From contig NZ_AUUU01000020.1 in the NCBI RefSeq assembly GCF_002760435.1, positions 1 to 64,000 on the forward strand: a DNA stretch of 64,000 nucleotides, read 5' to 3'. The stretch is from Clostridium sp. LS. GTDB lineage: Bacteria > Bacillota > Clostridia > Clostridiales > Clostridiaceae. The notes under the pieces are model-generated. The model was not told where the DNA came from, ran no database searches, and saw only the letters and a program-made list of their open reading frames with translations. Below are positions 54,505 through 63,513 of this stretch, in pieces (position 1 is the first letter of the stretch; each line of letters opens with the position of its first letter). The translations under genes were made by a program, and so were the position numbers.

Positions 54505-54782
54505 ATGAATAAAAACATAAAAAAATAATAACAATAATCTTTGCTGTTAATGTTATTTCTACAGTTTCACCTGTTATATTAGGAGCGTATTTTCTGGAAA
54601 CAAAATTAGCTTATGCATCTACATATTCTCCAAGTACTGGAGAACTAAAATCGTTAAAAATTAAATTCTCAAATCGGGATACACCTGATTTGCGTGGCGG
54701 ATATAATGGAGATACAGTGAAATTAAATGATGATAAAGAGTATTATGCAAAACTTATGGATAAAATGATAGTGGTGCATTGA
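54505..54782 (+). pseudogene. Truncated, frameshifted member of the surface-protein array
   Basis: After a good site (GGAAGGG) and ATG at 54505, the frame stops at once (MNKNIKK, then TAA TAA) within an A-run. One base of shift restores a signal peptide and the N-terminal domain of the neighbouring family: IITIIFAVNVISTVSP, LAYASTYSPSTGELKSLKIKFS, then KLNDDKEYYAKL, before a stop at 54780-54782. The cadherin-like and cell-wall-binding parts are missing. It is a dead paralogue of the gene at 55035. The flanking gaps (54276-54504, 54783-55034) hold nothing else recognised. Confidence 0.78.
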
Positions 54783-55034
54783 TAGTATAAATCTTCTAGA
54801 ATATAAAGATTTATAAAAAATTAATAATTATATAACAAAAAGTTTAGAACTATGTAGTATCATTAGATTTATATAGAAATATAGTTATATATTTATAATT
54901 AATTTAAATTATGATATTATAACTATATAATAATCGTTAATTATGACTATCTGTATAAATCATATATGGAACATTAGAAGTTTATAAGAATAAAAAATGT
55001 TATATAATTTAAATAATATTCTAGGAGGAAGATT

Positions 55035-56366
55035 ATGCATAAAAAAATCAAATATATAATTGCGGCAACTCTTGTAATTGGAACGATTTCAGGATTTTTA
55101 CCAGAAAATAATTTCATATTAGGAAGTATTGGAGCCCATGCAGCAACGTATAATAGTGCAAGTAATGGGGAATTAAATTCATTAACCTTAACAAGAAGTA
55201 CTGGAAGTGAAATTCAATTTGGTGATACTTATGGTAGCGATCAAAGTTCGCTGACAGAAAGCAAAGATTATTATGTTGATCTTACAGGTGCTGATGGACT
55301 TCAAATATCTGCCAGTGTACAAGGAAATGGATATGTTGTTAAACAATTTACTTCAGGCAGTAAAACTGAACAAGGTCAAGATGTTGGAGCGTATATTAAA
55401 GTTGATTCTACTTACGCAGATATTTATTTAAGAACTTATAAAAGTGAAGCAGCATATGAAGAGGCTTATGGAAATGGAGATGTAACTGATTCTGAAGCAA
55501 CTTATATTCTTCATGTAAAAAAGCCAGTTGTTGTTTCTGATGAGGAAGCATTTGCACAGCATGCATATTTATCAAGTATTTATTTGAGTAATGGCAGTAT
55601 CGATTTTTCAAAGGATCAAATGTCGTATAATGTAAATGTTAATGATAATGTTGAAGAATTACTTGTTAGGGCAACTCCAGAAGATACGGATTACTCAGTA
55701 TCAATTAATGATTATTCTGTAGATCAAGATAATAACTTTGAACAAACTATAAAGCTAGATAAAGGAAATAATACAATAAAAATAGATGTTGAAAGTGATG
55801 ATGAAAAAAAGACATATACATTAAATGTATATAGAGGAAGTGTAGCAACTTCAACTAACTCTTCAAGTCAAGTAAGTACAAGCCAGTCCTCTAGTGGTCA
55901 AAATACTACAGCTGCAAATAGTGTAGGCACATTTAACTCATGGCAGAGAATTGATGGAAAATGGAAGTATATAGATGGTACTGGAGAACCTTTAAAAAAT
56001 CAATGGTGGTTCGATAAAAATACTGGAAAGAGTTACTATTTAAAAGAAGATGGAATCATGGCTACAGGCTGGCTTAACAACAATAATAGCTGGTACTATT
56101 TTAGCACAAATGGAGAGATGCAAACAGGTTGGGTATGTTTAGATAAAAATTGGTATTATCTAAATAAAAGTGGAGTAATGCAAATGGGGTGGTTAGAGGA
56201 TTCAACAGGAAACTGGTATTACCTTGACAACAGTGGCGCTATGAAGACAGGCTGGCTTGAAAATTCAGATGGAAAGTGGTATTACCTAGATTCAACAGGA
56301 AAAATGATTAAAAATACAGTAATTAATGGATATCAAATTGATACGAATGGGGTACTAGTTAGTTAA
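55035..56366 (+). CDS. Secreted cadherin-like/cell-wall-binding-repeat protein
   Basis: A 443-residue surface protein: signal peptide (about 1-36, AHA-AT), an N-terminal domain shared with the 56514 and 62165 proteins (about 45-165; LNSLTLTRSTGSEIQF to YILHVKK), one cadherin-like beta-sandwich domain of the PF12733 type (about 180-272; YLSSIYLSNGSIDFS to YTLNVYRG), a Ser/Thr linker, and cell-wall-binding repeats (about 305-430; GWLNNNNSWYYFSTNG and similar) that would hold it on wall polymers. Start: GGAGGAAG upstream. No catalytic motif is seen. Probably structural or adhesive; that is inference. First intact gene of the array. Confidence 0.88.
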   Translation: MHKKIKYIIAATLVIGTISGFLPENNFILGSIGAHAATYNSASNGELNSLTLTRSTGSEIQFGDTYGSDQSSLTESKDYYVDLTGADGLQISASVQGNGYVVKQFTSGSKTEQGQDVGAYIKVDSTYADIYLRTYKSEAAYEEAYGNGDVTDSEATYILHVKKPVVVSDEEAFAQHAYLSSIYLSNGSIDFSKDQMSYNVNVNDNVEELLVRATPEDTDYSVSINDYSVDQDNNFEQTIKLDKGNNTIKIDVESDDEKKTYTLNVYRGSVATSTNSSSQVSTSQSSSGQNTTAANSVGTFNSWQRIDGKWKYIDGTGEPLKNQWWFDKNTGKSYYLKEDGIMATGWLNNNNSWYYFSTNGEMQTGWVCLDKNWYYLNKSGVMQMGWLEDSTGNWYYLDNSGAMKTGWLENSDGKWYYLDSTGKMIKNTVINGYQIDTNGVLVS

Positions 56367-56513
56367 AAATCTCTAAAAATAAATAAGATAATCAGCTACA
56401 ACTGCAAATTAAGGGAAAATTAAGGATATAAATATGGACAACTATGATTAGAGTGGTAAAATTAATATATTAAAGAGGATACTATGAGGATTATAAAAAT
56501 GGAGGAATAAATT

Positions 56514-57779
56514 ATGAATAAGAATCTAAAAAAATTAATTGCTATAACATTAGCAATAGGTGCTATGTCAGCGGTAGCACCTGTAACAAATGTTAATTTA
56601 TTAACTACTAAGGCTTATGCAGCAAGTAATGACACTGATACACTTAATAGTTTAAAATTAGAAACTACAAGCGGCAGCACTATAAAGCTTTATAGTGATA
56701 GTGATTATGCTAGTGATAACAAAGTAGATAGTGATAGTGTAGAAGATGGCAAAACATACTATGCTAAAACTTCAGCTAGCACTATTGATATAAGCACAAG
56801 TGGACCTAGCTCAAAATATGTTAGAATATTTAAGGGAACTTCTAGTTCTGCAAAGGGTAAAAAGACAAGCAGTGATATCAGCTTATCAGCAGATTCAACA
56901 ACAACTCTTACTGTAAGAGTATATAGTGAAGAGCCAGATTCAAGTATAACATATGATGATGACAGTTATGTAAGTGAATATACAATTAAGGTAAAGTGTA
57001 CTGCAAGTGATAGCAGCGACAGCAGTGATAATAGTAATAATTATGATGATATATACTTAAGCAAACTTAGTATAAGTGGTGAAAGTATTTCCTTATCAAA
57101 ATCACAGACAACATATAACTATAGTGTTGCAAGCGATGTGGATTCAGTATCAATTAAGGCTACGCCAGAAGATGATAATTATACAGTTACAATTGATGGC
57201 TCTAGTGTAGATGATTCTGATAACTATAAGAAAACAGTTGATTTAGATAAAGGGGAAAATGATATAAAAGTAGAAATTCAAGATGATAGCAGCGATGATA
57301 GGGTTTATACTTTGAAGATAACTAGAGGAGGTACTTCTTCAACTACAGACTCAACTAGTACAAGCGCTACAACTACAGCCTCTTCAACTCCAAATACTGC
57401 AACTACTGTATCAACAGCTAAACCTAATCAATGGGTACAAGTCAACGGAAAATGGCAATATAATGATTCTACAGGAAATCCATTAAAAAATACATGGGTA
57501 CAAAATTATTATGTAGATGCTAATGGAAATATGGCTACAGGTTGGATAAATTTTAATGGAAGCTGGTACTACTTAGGAAATGATGGAGCTAAAAAAACTG
57601 GATGGCAATTAGCTAATGGAGCTTGGTATTATTTAGATGGAGAAGGAAGAATGCAAACTGGATGGATGAGAGATCTAACAAATGGAAAATATTATTACTT
57701 AAATAGTAATGGTACTATGGCTTCTAATACTACAATAGGTGGATATAAATTAGGTTCTGATGGAGCATGGATTAATTAA
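56514..57779 (+). CDS. Secreted cadherin-like/cell-wall-binding-repeat protein
   Basis: A 421-residue paralogue: signal peptide (about 1-37), an N-terminal domain with LNSLKLETTSGSTIKLYSDSDYASD and YYAKTSASTIDIS (about 43-160), an Asp/Ser-rich spacer, one cadherin-like domain (about 178-270; YLSKLSISGESISLS to YTLKITRG), a Thr/Ser linker and about five cell-wall-binding repeats ending GYKLGSDGAWIN. Start: GGAGGAATAAATT before ATG. It follows its neighbour by 147 nt and has its own terminator. No enzyme motif. The shared architecture points to tandem duplication. Confidence 0.88.
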   Translation: MNKNLKKLIAITLAIGAMSAVAPVTNVNLLTTKAYAASNDTDTLNSLKLETTSGSTIKLYSDSDYASDNKVDSDSVEDGKTYYAKTSASTIDISTSGPSSKYVRIFKGTSSSAKGKKTSSDISLSADSTTTLTVRVYSEEPDSSITYDDDSYVSEYTIKVKCTASDSSDSSDNSNNYDDIYLSKLSISGESISLSKSQTTYNYSVASDVDSVSIKATPEDDNYTVTIDGSSVDDSDNYKKTVDLDKGENDIKVEIQDDSSDDRVYTLKITRGGTSSTTDSTSTSATTTASSTPNTATTVSTAKPNQWVQVNGKWQYNDSTGNPLKNTWVQNYYVDANGNMATGWINFNGSWYYLGNDGAKKTGWQLANGAWYYLDGEGRMQTGWMRDLTNGKYYYLNSNGTMASNTTIGGYKLGSDGAWIN

Positions 57780-57794
57780 AATAAAATTAATAAA

Positions 57795-57823
57795 GGACGT
57801 TCAAGGAATTGAACGTTCTTTTT
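57795..57823 (+). terminator. Intrinsic terminator
   Basis: GGACGTTCAA (57795-57804) pairs with TTGAACGTTC (57809-57818) over a 4-nt loop, followed by TTTTTC. Confidence 0.9.
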
Positions 57824-57933
57824 CTTCGGCATAAATAATATTATTTTAATATATAATATTTTAATTGTATCATGAAGAAAATATGATAAAATTATCATAT
57901 ATTCAGGAATATAAATGAAATGGAGGTACGAAA

Positions 57934-59355
57934 ATGAAAAGAGTTATTAAATTTGTAATAGCTGTTACTTTTATAAGCGCATTACCTAATACTTTATCAG
58001 AAAATTTTTCAAACCTTACTGCAAAAGCATATGCATCAGAAACCACGAGTGTTTACCTAAAAGACTTATCTTTAAATAAAAGTGATATTGATTTTGACCA
58101 AGATACTTATTATTATGATGCAAAAGTTGATAAAGATGTAGATGAAATAAAAATTACAGCGAAACCTAAAGATGATAATGCAACAGTTTCTATTAATAAT
58201 GATTATATAGACGAAAATGATAATTATAAAAAGGTAATAAGTTTAGATAAAGGTAATAATATAATTAGAATAAAAGTTACAAATGACGAAGATTATAAAA
58301 TTTATACATTAAATATATTAAGAGGGGAAGCAGAACACGATGAAGTTTATTTGAATAATATAAATTTAAGTGCAGGAAGTATTGATTTTTCAAAAGAAAT
58401 TTCAGACTATGATGTTAATGTTGGGGAATCCGTTGATAGAATGACAATAAGTGCAGTTCCAGGGGGAGATATGTCTAGTGTCACAATTGATGGAGCAAAT
58501 GCAAATAAAGAAGAGGACTATAAGCAGACTGTAAATTTAAATAAAGGTAAAAATCCTATATTAATAAAAGTAGAAAACAATAATAAAGATAAGGATAGAA
58601 CATATATTTTATATATTAATAGGGAAGATCCGCTAGAAAATAAGGAAAACCAGGATGATATTTATCTAGATTATTTTAAAGTAGATAATACAAGGGTTAA
58701 TATTGATAAAGATAAAACTGTATACGATTTAAATCTTAGTGAAGATACTTCACAAATAGATTTAACAGCAGAGCCTGAAAAGACCCAATATAAAGTCAAA
58801 ATAAACAACAAAATTGTAGAAGATATGGATGACTATAAAGATACAGTGTCCTTAAAGCCAGGAAAAAATAAAATTATTGTAAAACTTCAAGATGAAGTAA
58901 ATGATAAACAAAGAATCTACACATTAAATATAAATGTAGGAGCAGTTGCAAATACATCTGCAAGTACAGAGACCTCGGTTAAATTTAATCAGTGGGTATT
59001 AGAAAATAATAAGTGGAAGTATGTGGATTCCAGCGGTAATTTCTTAAAAAACACATGGTTTTATGATAAAAATACAAATAAAAACTATTATTTACAAACT
59101 GATGGATCTATGGCTGCAGGATGGCTTTTAAATAATGGACATTGGTATTATTTAGATAGCAGCGGAGTAAGGAAAAGTGGATGGATAAATGATAATGGGG
59201 AATGGTATTATTTGGATTCGGAAGGTATAATGCAAACAGGATGGATTAGAGATTTAACTGGAAAGTATTATTACTTACAAGTCAACGGCACCATGGCGAA
59301 GAATACGCAAATTGATGGATATAAGCTTGGAAATGATGGAGCTTGGATAAACTAA
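57934..59355 (+). CDS. Secreted protein with three cadherin-like domains and cell-wall-binding repeats
   Basis: A 473-residue paralogue that lacks the N-terminal domain of its neighbours. After a signal peptide (about 1-33) it has three cadherin-like beta-sandwich domains in a row (about 40-130, 137-230 and 240-333), each opening with an xYLxxLxLxxxxIDF-type strand and ending YTLNIxRG or similar. A short linker and five cell-wall-binding repeats end in GYKLGNDGAWIN. Start: GGAGGTACGAAA. It has its own terminator. Domain number differs between paralogues, so the array evolves by domain gain and loss. Confidence 0.88.
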   Translation: MKRVIKFVIAVTFISALPNTLSENFSNLTAKAYASETTSVYLKDLSLNKSDIDFDQDTYYYDAKVDKDVDEIKITAKPKDDNATVSINNDYIDENDNYKKVISLDKGNNIIRIKVTNDEDYKIYTLNILRGEAEHDEVYLNNINLSAGSIDFSKEISDYDVNVGESVDRMTISAVPGGDMSSVTIDGANANKEEDYKQTVNLNKGKNPILIKVENNNKDKDRTYILYINREDPLENKENQDDIYLDYFKVDNTRVNIDKDKTVYDLNLSEDTSQIDLTAEPEKTQYKVKINNKIVEDMDDYKDTVSLKPGKNKIIVKLQDEVNDKQRIYTLNINVGAVANTSASTETSVKFNQWVLENNKWKYVDSSGNFLKNTWFYDKNTNKNYYLQTDGSMAAGWLLNNGHWYYLDSSGVRKSGWINDNGEWYYLDSEGIMQTGWIRDLTGKYYYLQVNGTMAKNTQIDGYKLGNDGAWIN

Positions 59356-59360
59356 AAAAT

Positions 59361-59408
59361 AAAGTTATTCAAAAGTAAATTATTATTTTTGAATAACTTT
59401 ATTTTTTT
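59361..59408 (+). terminator. Intrinsic terminator
   Basis: AAAGTTATTCAAAA (59361-59374) pairs with TTTTGAATAACTTT (59387-59400), followed by ATTTTTTTA. Confidence 0.88.
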
Positions 59409-59572
59409 ATAGACAAAGAAAAATAAAGCTAATATGAAAAGTAAATATTTTCATATAAATAAATTAAAGTATTTTGAGGTCAAATAGTCTAATGAGAAGG
59501 TCATATATATATAAGCATATCAATAAAATATAAAATGTACTAAGAGTTAGTAAGAAAAATTGTTTTTATAAG

Positions 59573-59821
59573 AAAAAGGTACCAAAATTAATTTTTATTA
59601 CGGTATATTATAATGACAATTTAGGATATGGGAGGAATATAAGGAACATATAATAAATAATTTCCAAATTATCTTAAAAAGGTACCAAAATATTAATTAC
59701 TATGCTGTATTATATAATGTATGAAAAATCATACAGGGCATTAAGTAAATTAATTTTTAAAAAATAAAAATATTTTTTAAAAAGGTACCAAAAATAAAAT
59801 TTAAGTTTGTATTATTTAATG
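59573..59821 (+). repeat. Three GGTACC promoter-like elements spaced exactly 103 nt
   Basis: AAAAAGGTACCAAAA begins at 59573, 59676 and 59779. Each is followed, after a 17-18 nt spacer from GGTACC, by a GTAT-type block (at 59601-59606, 59705-59710 and 59807-59812) and then TATAATG or TTTAATG. Sequence outside these 43-45 nt blocks is not conserved. They look like three copies of a promoter or operator module upstream of the 607-residue surface protein. The rest of the 711-nt gap (59356-60066) has the preceding terminator, this repeat and the promoter at 60000. Confidence 0.75.
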
Positions 59822-59999
59822 ACAGCTAAGGAAATACTAGGAATAAAAAGAAACTATGAAAATTGGTAGTATATTATGTACAAATGTTATAGAATGTGGT
59901 ATTATAGAATGACTAATGTATTTTTATAATAAATTACATATAAAATTAATTGTTAATGATGTTATTTATATAAGAATATACATTATAAGTACTATGAAC

Positions 60000-60028
60000 T
60001 TTACATGTTTGTACAATAGTGCTATAAT
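60000..60028 (+). promoter_or_regulatory. Strong sigma-A promoter of the 607-residue surface protein
   Basis: TTTACA (60000-60005), a 17-nt spacer and a perfect TATAAT (60023-60028), placed about 39 nt before the ATG, with AGGAGGG at about 60050-60056. One of the best consensus matches in the window. Confidence 0.75.
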
Positions 60029-60066
60029 TTATCTGAATTCATAAATTTAGGAGGGAAAGAAAAATT

Positions 60067-61890
60067 ATGTTTAAAAGAGCAAACAAAATTACAGCTTTAT
60101 TAGTAGCAGCTGCTTCTATTATGTCAGTAGTACCAGCAATGGCTGCAACAAAATTAGGAACTAAAGATGGTACAATCGAAGATGCGGTAGCATTTAAAGA
60201 TGGAAAGTATCTTTACCAAGGATATAGAACTGAAGGTGATGACACTGGATTATATTACAATGCAGGAGATAAGGACAAGAAGTTAGATTCTGCAGATACA
60301 ATTGATCCAACTTATGGAAAATATGATAATAACGAAGTTGCAGCATTAGATGGAAGCAATGAATATTTAGTAGATTTAAACAAAGGTACAATCTCAGATG
60401 ATGATACTGTATCTGATTACCAATCTACTGCGTTAACTAAATTACAAAACAAATTAGATAAAACAGATAGATATGGAAAAAATTTAGGTTCTGCTAGAAA
60501 CTATTCTTTTGATCCAATTCAAGACAATAGATTTGGTGATGTATGGTATGCATATAGTGCAACTACACAATCAGGTGCTACAGTAACAGATACAACTTAT
60601 AATACTACTTCAGGCGCAGTTAGCTACAGTGGATACACAAACCAATCAGGAGCTTATATTGATTGTTCTAAAAATGCTAACATTTATGTATACAATGGAT
60701 ATAAGATGGTTAAGTTAGAAAACCTTGGGGATTCAGATACTTACCAAGCAAGTTCAACAACTTCTGCACAGGTGACATTAGATAGCATCCAATACGTAAG
60801 AACATTAGGTCAAGATAAAGACTATATTTATAGAGTAGTTAAAGTTCACGTTACTGGAGCTAAATTTGTAGATGCAGTTTCAGCAGCAAAAGATGGAATC
60901 ACAGATTCAGAAACTTTATATTATGTTCAAAAGATCTCTAAAGCTCAAGGAGATACTGAAAAAGACGCTTACTTACCAAAAACTACTGAGTCTTACCTAA
61001 TAGGAAAATACTTAGGGGATGGCGATGTTTCAGATGCTTACGGATGTTTAGTTACTAATTCAGAAGTTGGAGCAGCAGGCACATTGACTTACATTGTAGA
61101 TGGATCAATTTACACTACATTTAGAGAAAATAGCGAAAAAGTTAAGACTACTAGAGTAGACTTAAAAACTAGCACAAAACTTGAAGTAAATGGAAGTTCA
61201 AGTAATAAAGTTGATGGTCATGTAGCTATTAAAAATGGAGATAAAGACCAAAAAGTTGAAGGAGATAGTTCTTGGTTCAAGAGCTATGCAGTAGACGTTA
61301 ACGGAAACGTATGGGCTATTAAAGATGGAGAAATCTTAGAATCAACAAAACTTGGAGATTTCAAGACAGTTTATACTACTGATAGATCATTTGATTCATT
61401 AGATGTATATGATGAAAACAGCTTAATTGCTTGGCAAAATGGCGGAGACGCTTACACAACTGTTACTGAAGGAACTAAGCAAGCACAAGATGATGCTTCT
61501 ACAATAGTTAACCCTACTCCAGCTAAAGTTGGTTGGGACAAGCAAGCAGACGGAACTTGGAACTTCTATGATGCAACTGGCGCTAAAGTTGCTAATAACT
61601 GGGTAAACGTTGGTGGAGCTTGGTACTTCTTAAAAGCTGACGGTGTTATGGCTACAGGATGGCAACAAGTTGGTGGAACTTGGTACTACTTAAATGGATC
61701 AGGAGCTATGGCTACTGGTTGGGTTAATGACAATGGTACTTGGTACTACTTACAATCATCAGGAGCTATGGCAACTGGTTGGTTAAATGATAACGGAACT
61801 TGGTACTACTTAAATGCATCAGGAGCTATGTTAGCTAACACAACTGTTGATGGATATGTATTAGGTGCATCAGGAGCTTGGATTAAATAA
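60067..61890 (+). CDS. Abundant-type secreted surface protein with cell-wall-binding repeats
   Basis: A 607-residue exported protein: signal peptide (about 1-26, PAMA-AT), a 450-residue N-terminal region without a family I recognise (rich in Asp, Tyr, Thr and repeated VKxxDG-like strands), and five cell-wall-binding repeats (about 495-595) ending GYVLGASGAWIK. Codon use differs from its neighbours: Tyr and Asn are often TAC and AAC (TGG TAC TAC here, TGG TAT TAT in the others), the pattern of highly expressed clostridial genes. With a strong promoter, AGGAGGG and a strong terminator, it is probably an abundant, possibly S-layer-like wall protein; that is inference. Confidence 0.85.
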   Translation: MFKRANKITALLVAAASIMSVVPAMAATKLGTKDGTIEDAVAFKDGKYLYQGYRTEGDDTGLYYNAGDKDKKLDSADTIDPTYGKYDNNEVAALDGSNEYLVDLNKGTISDDDTVSDYQSTALTKLQNKLDKTDRYGKNLGSARNYSFDPIQDNRFGDVWYAYSATTQSGATVTDTTYNTTSGAVSYSGYTNQSGAYIDCSKNANIYVYNGYKMVKLENLGDSDTYQASSTTSAQVTLDSIQYVRTLGQDKDYIYRVVKVHVTGAKFVDAVSAAKDGITDSETLYYVQKISKAQGDTEKDAYLPKTTESYLIGKYLGDGDVSDAYGCLVTNSEVGAAGTLTYIVDGSIYTTFRENSEKVKTTRVDLKTSTKLEVNGSSSNKVDGHVAIKNGDKDQKVEGDSSWFKSYAVDVNGNVWAIKDGEILESTKLGDFKTVYTTDRSFDSLDVYDENSLIAWQNGGDAYTTVTEGTKQAQDDASTIVNPTPAKVGWDKQADGTWNFYDATGAKVANNWVNVGGAWYFLKADGVMATGWQQVGGTWYYLNGSGAMATGWVNDNGTWYYLQSSGAMATGWLNDNGTWYYLNASGAMLANTTVDGYVLGASGAWIK

Positions 61891-61910
61891 TTTAAGTGAT
61901 TGACAATTAT

Positions 61911-61940
61911 AAAGGACGAGGCTATGCCTCGTCCTTTTTT
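61911..61940 (+). terminator. Strong intrinsic terminator
   Basis: AAAGGACGAGGC (61911-61922) pairs perfectly with GCCTCGTCCTTT (61926-61937) over a 3-nt loop, followed by T-run. Confidence 0.93.
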
Positions 61941-62164
61941 GCAATATTACGTAAAAATTCATGTAATATAGTGCATTTATAGACATTGCATCAAATTCAT
62001 AGATAAATTAGCTTATAATTATAAGATAAACATCTGAAAAGCTTAAATAAATATTAGAGAAATTTAATAGGAATTTTATACCGATTTGTGCATTGTCAAT
62101 TACACATTGTAAATTAATAAGTAAGGTGGTAAAATTAATAATATATAGAAAGTGAGGTAGAATC

Positions 62165-63472
62165 ATGAATAAACGAATCACACATGTAATATTTACTGTG
62201 GCGACTGTAGCTACTTTTTCTGTAATTAATTCATTAAATCCATTAAATTTTGGAACTATAACAGCTTATGCATCTAGTTATGAATTAACTGATTTAGAAA
62301 TGCAGCCTTCTGGTGGCGGTGATATAAATCTTTATGAAAATGATAATTATACTAAGGAACTAGATAATAGTAAGGAACTAAAGAAAACCTATTATGCTAA
62401 AGTTTCATCCGATAGATCCAAGGTTGTTTTTAATACAAGTGGCTTTGATGGAACTGTTAAGATTTTTAAAGATCATAGTTCAAAAGTATATAATGATGGT
62501 GATCCAATATCAGTTTTTTCTGGAAAAACAACTTTTTATATAAGACTTTATGATGTGTACGATGAAAATAAACCAACTAATTGTAAACAAGAATATAAAG
62601 TTATTGTAAAGAAATATACAAGTGAAGAAGAAAAAGAAATGAGCGATGATACTCAAGGTGATATATACTTAAAAACTATTGAATTAGATTATGGAGATAC
62701 TCCTTTAAATTTTGATAGAGAAAAATCTACTTATGATGTAAATGTAGGAGCTGATGTTAAATCAATAGCAATCAAAGCAGAGCCCGATGATGGTGCAACA
62801 ACAGTTAAGATTAATAATTTAACTGTAGATGAAAATGATGGCTATAAAAAGATGGTAAATTTAGATCCAGGTGATAATAAAATTGAAATAAGCCTTTCAC
62901 AAGAATATGAAGAAAAAAGAACTTATACATTAAATATAAATAGAGGAGCAACAACTGCAAATGCCTCTAATAATGTAAGTGCTACAACTAATACAAATGG
63001 AAAAACAGCAAGCAGCGGAGATGCTAACAGCACTCAAACAGCTAATAATGGAAGTACAAATAACAACAATGAAAACAATGATATCAATACCAAGGCTTTA
63101 AATAAATGGATTAAGGTGGGCGATAAATGGAAATATAATGATGGATTTGGGAATCCAATAAAAAATACATGGTACTATGATAGTACATATGGAAGAACTT
63201 ATTATTTTGATAGTAATGGTAATATGTTTACAGGATGGTTGAATTTAAATAATAATTGGTATTTTTTAAATTCTAATGGAGCCATGGAGACAGGCTGGAA
63301 GCAACTAGGTTATAACTGGTATTACTTAGATTATGATGGGAAAATGAAAACAGGCTGGTTTGAAGATAGTGATGGAAAATATTATTATTTGTATGAATCA
63401 AATGGAGCTATGGCTCATGATACAACCATTAATGGCTATAAATTAGGAAGTAATGGAGCTTGGATTAAATAG
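62165..63472 (+). CDS. Secreted cadherin-like/cell-wall-binding-repeat protein
   Basis: A 435-residue paralogue: signal peptide (about 1-37), the N-terminal domain with YELTDLEMQPSGGGDINLYEND and YYAKVSSD (about 38-155), one cadherin-like domain (about 168-262; YLKTIELDYGDTPLNF to YTLNINRG), an Asn/Thr-rich linker (about 263-310) and cell-wall-binding repeats (about 313-425) ending GYKLGSNGAWIK. Start: GTGAGGTAG upstream. It belongs with the genes at 55035 and 56514 by its N-terminal domain. It is followed 41 nt later by another paralogue with no terminator between, so these two may share a transcript. Confidence 0.88.
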   Translation: MNKRITHVIFTVATVATFSVINSLNPLNFGTITAYASSYELTDLEMQPSGGGDINLYENDNYTKELDNSKELKKTYYAKVSSDRSKVVFNTSGFDGTVKIFKDHSSKVYNDGDPISVFSGKTTFYIRLYDVYDENKPTNCKQEYKVIVKKYTSEEEKEMSDDTQGDIYLKTIELDYGDTPLNFDREKSTYDVNVGADVKSIAIKAEPDDGATTVKINNLTVDENDGYKKMVNLDPGDNKIEISLSQEYEEKRTYTLNINRGATTANASNNVSATTNTNGKTASSGDANSTQTANNGSTNNNNENNDINTKALNKWIKVGDKWKYNDGFGNPIKNTWYYDSTYGRTYYFDSNGNMFTGWLNLNNNWYFLNSNGAMETGWKQLGYNWYYLDYDGKMKTGWFEDSDGKYYYLYESNGAMAHDTTINGYKLGSNGAWIK

Positions 63473-63513
63473 CTGTAATTAATAATTATATAAAGCAGGG
63501 AGAAGGAAAAATA

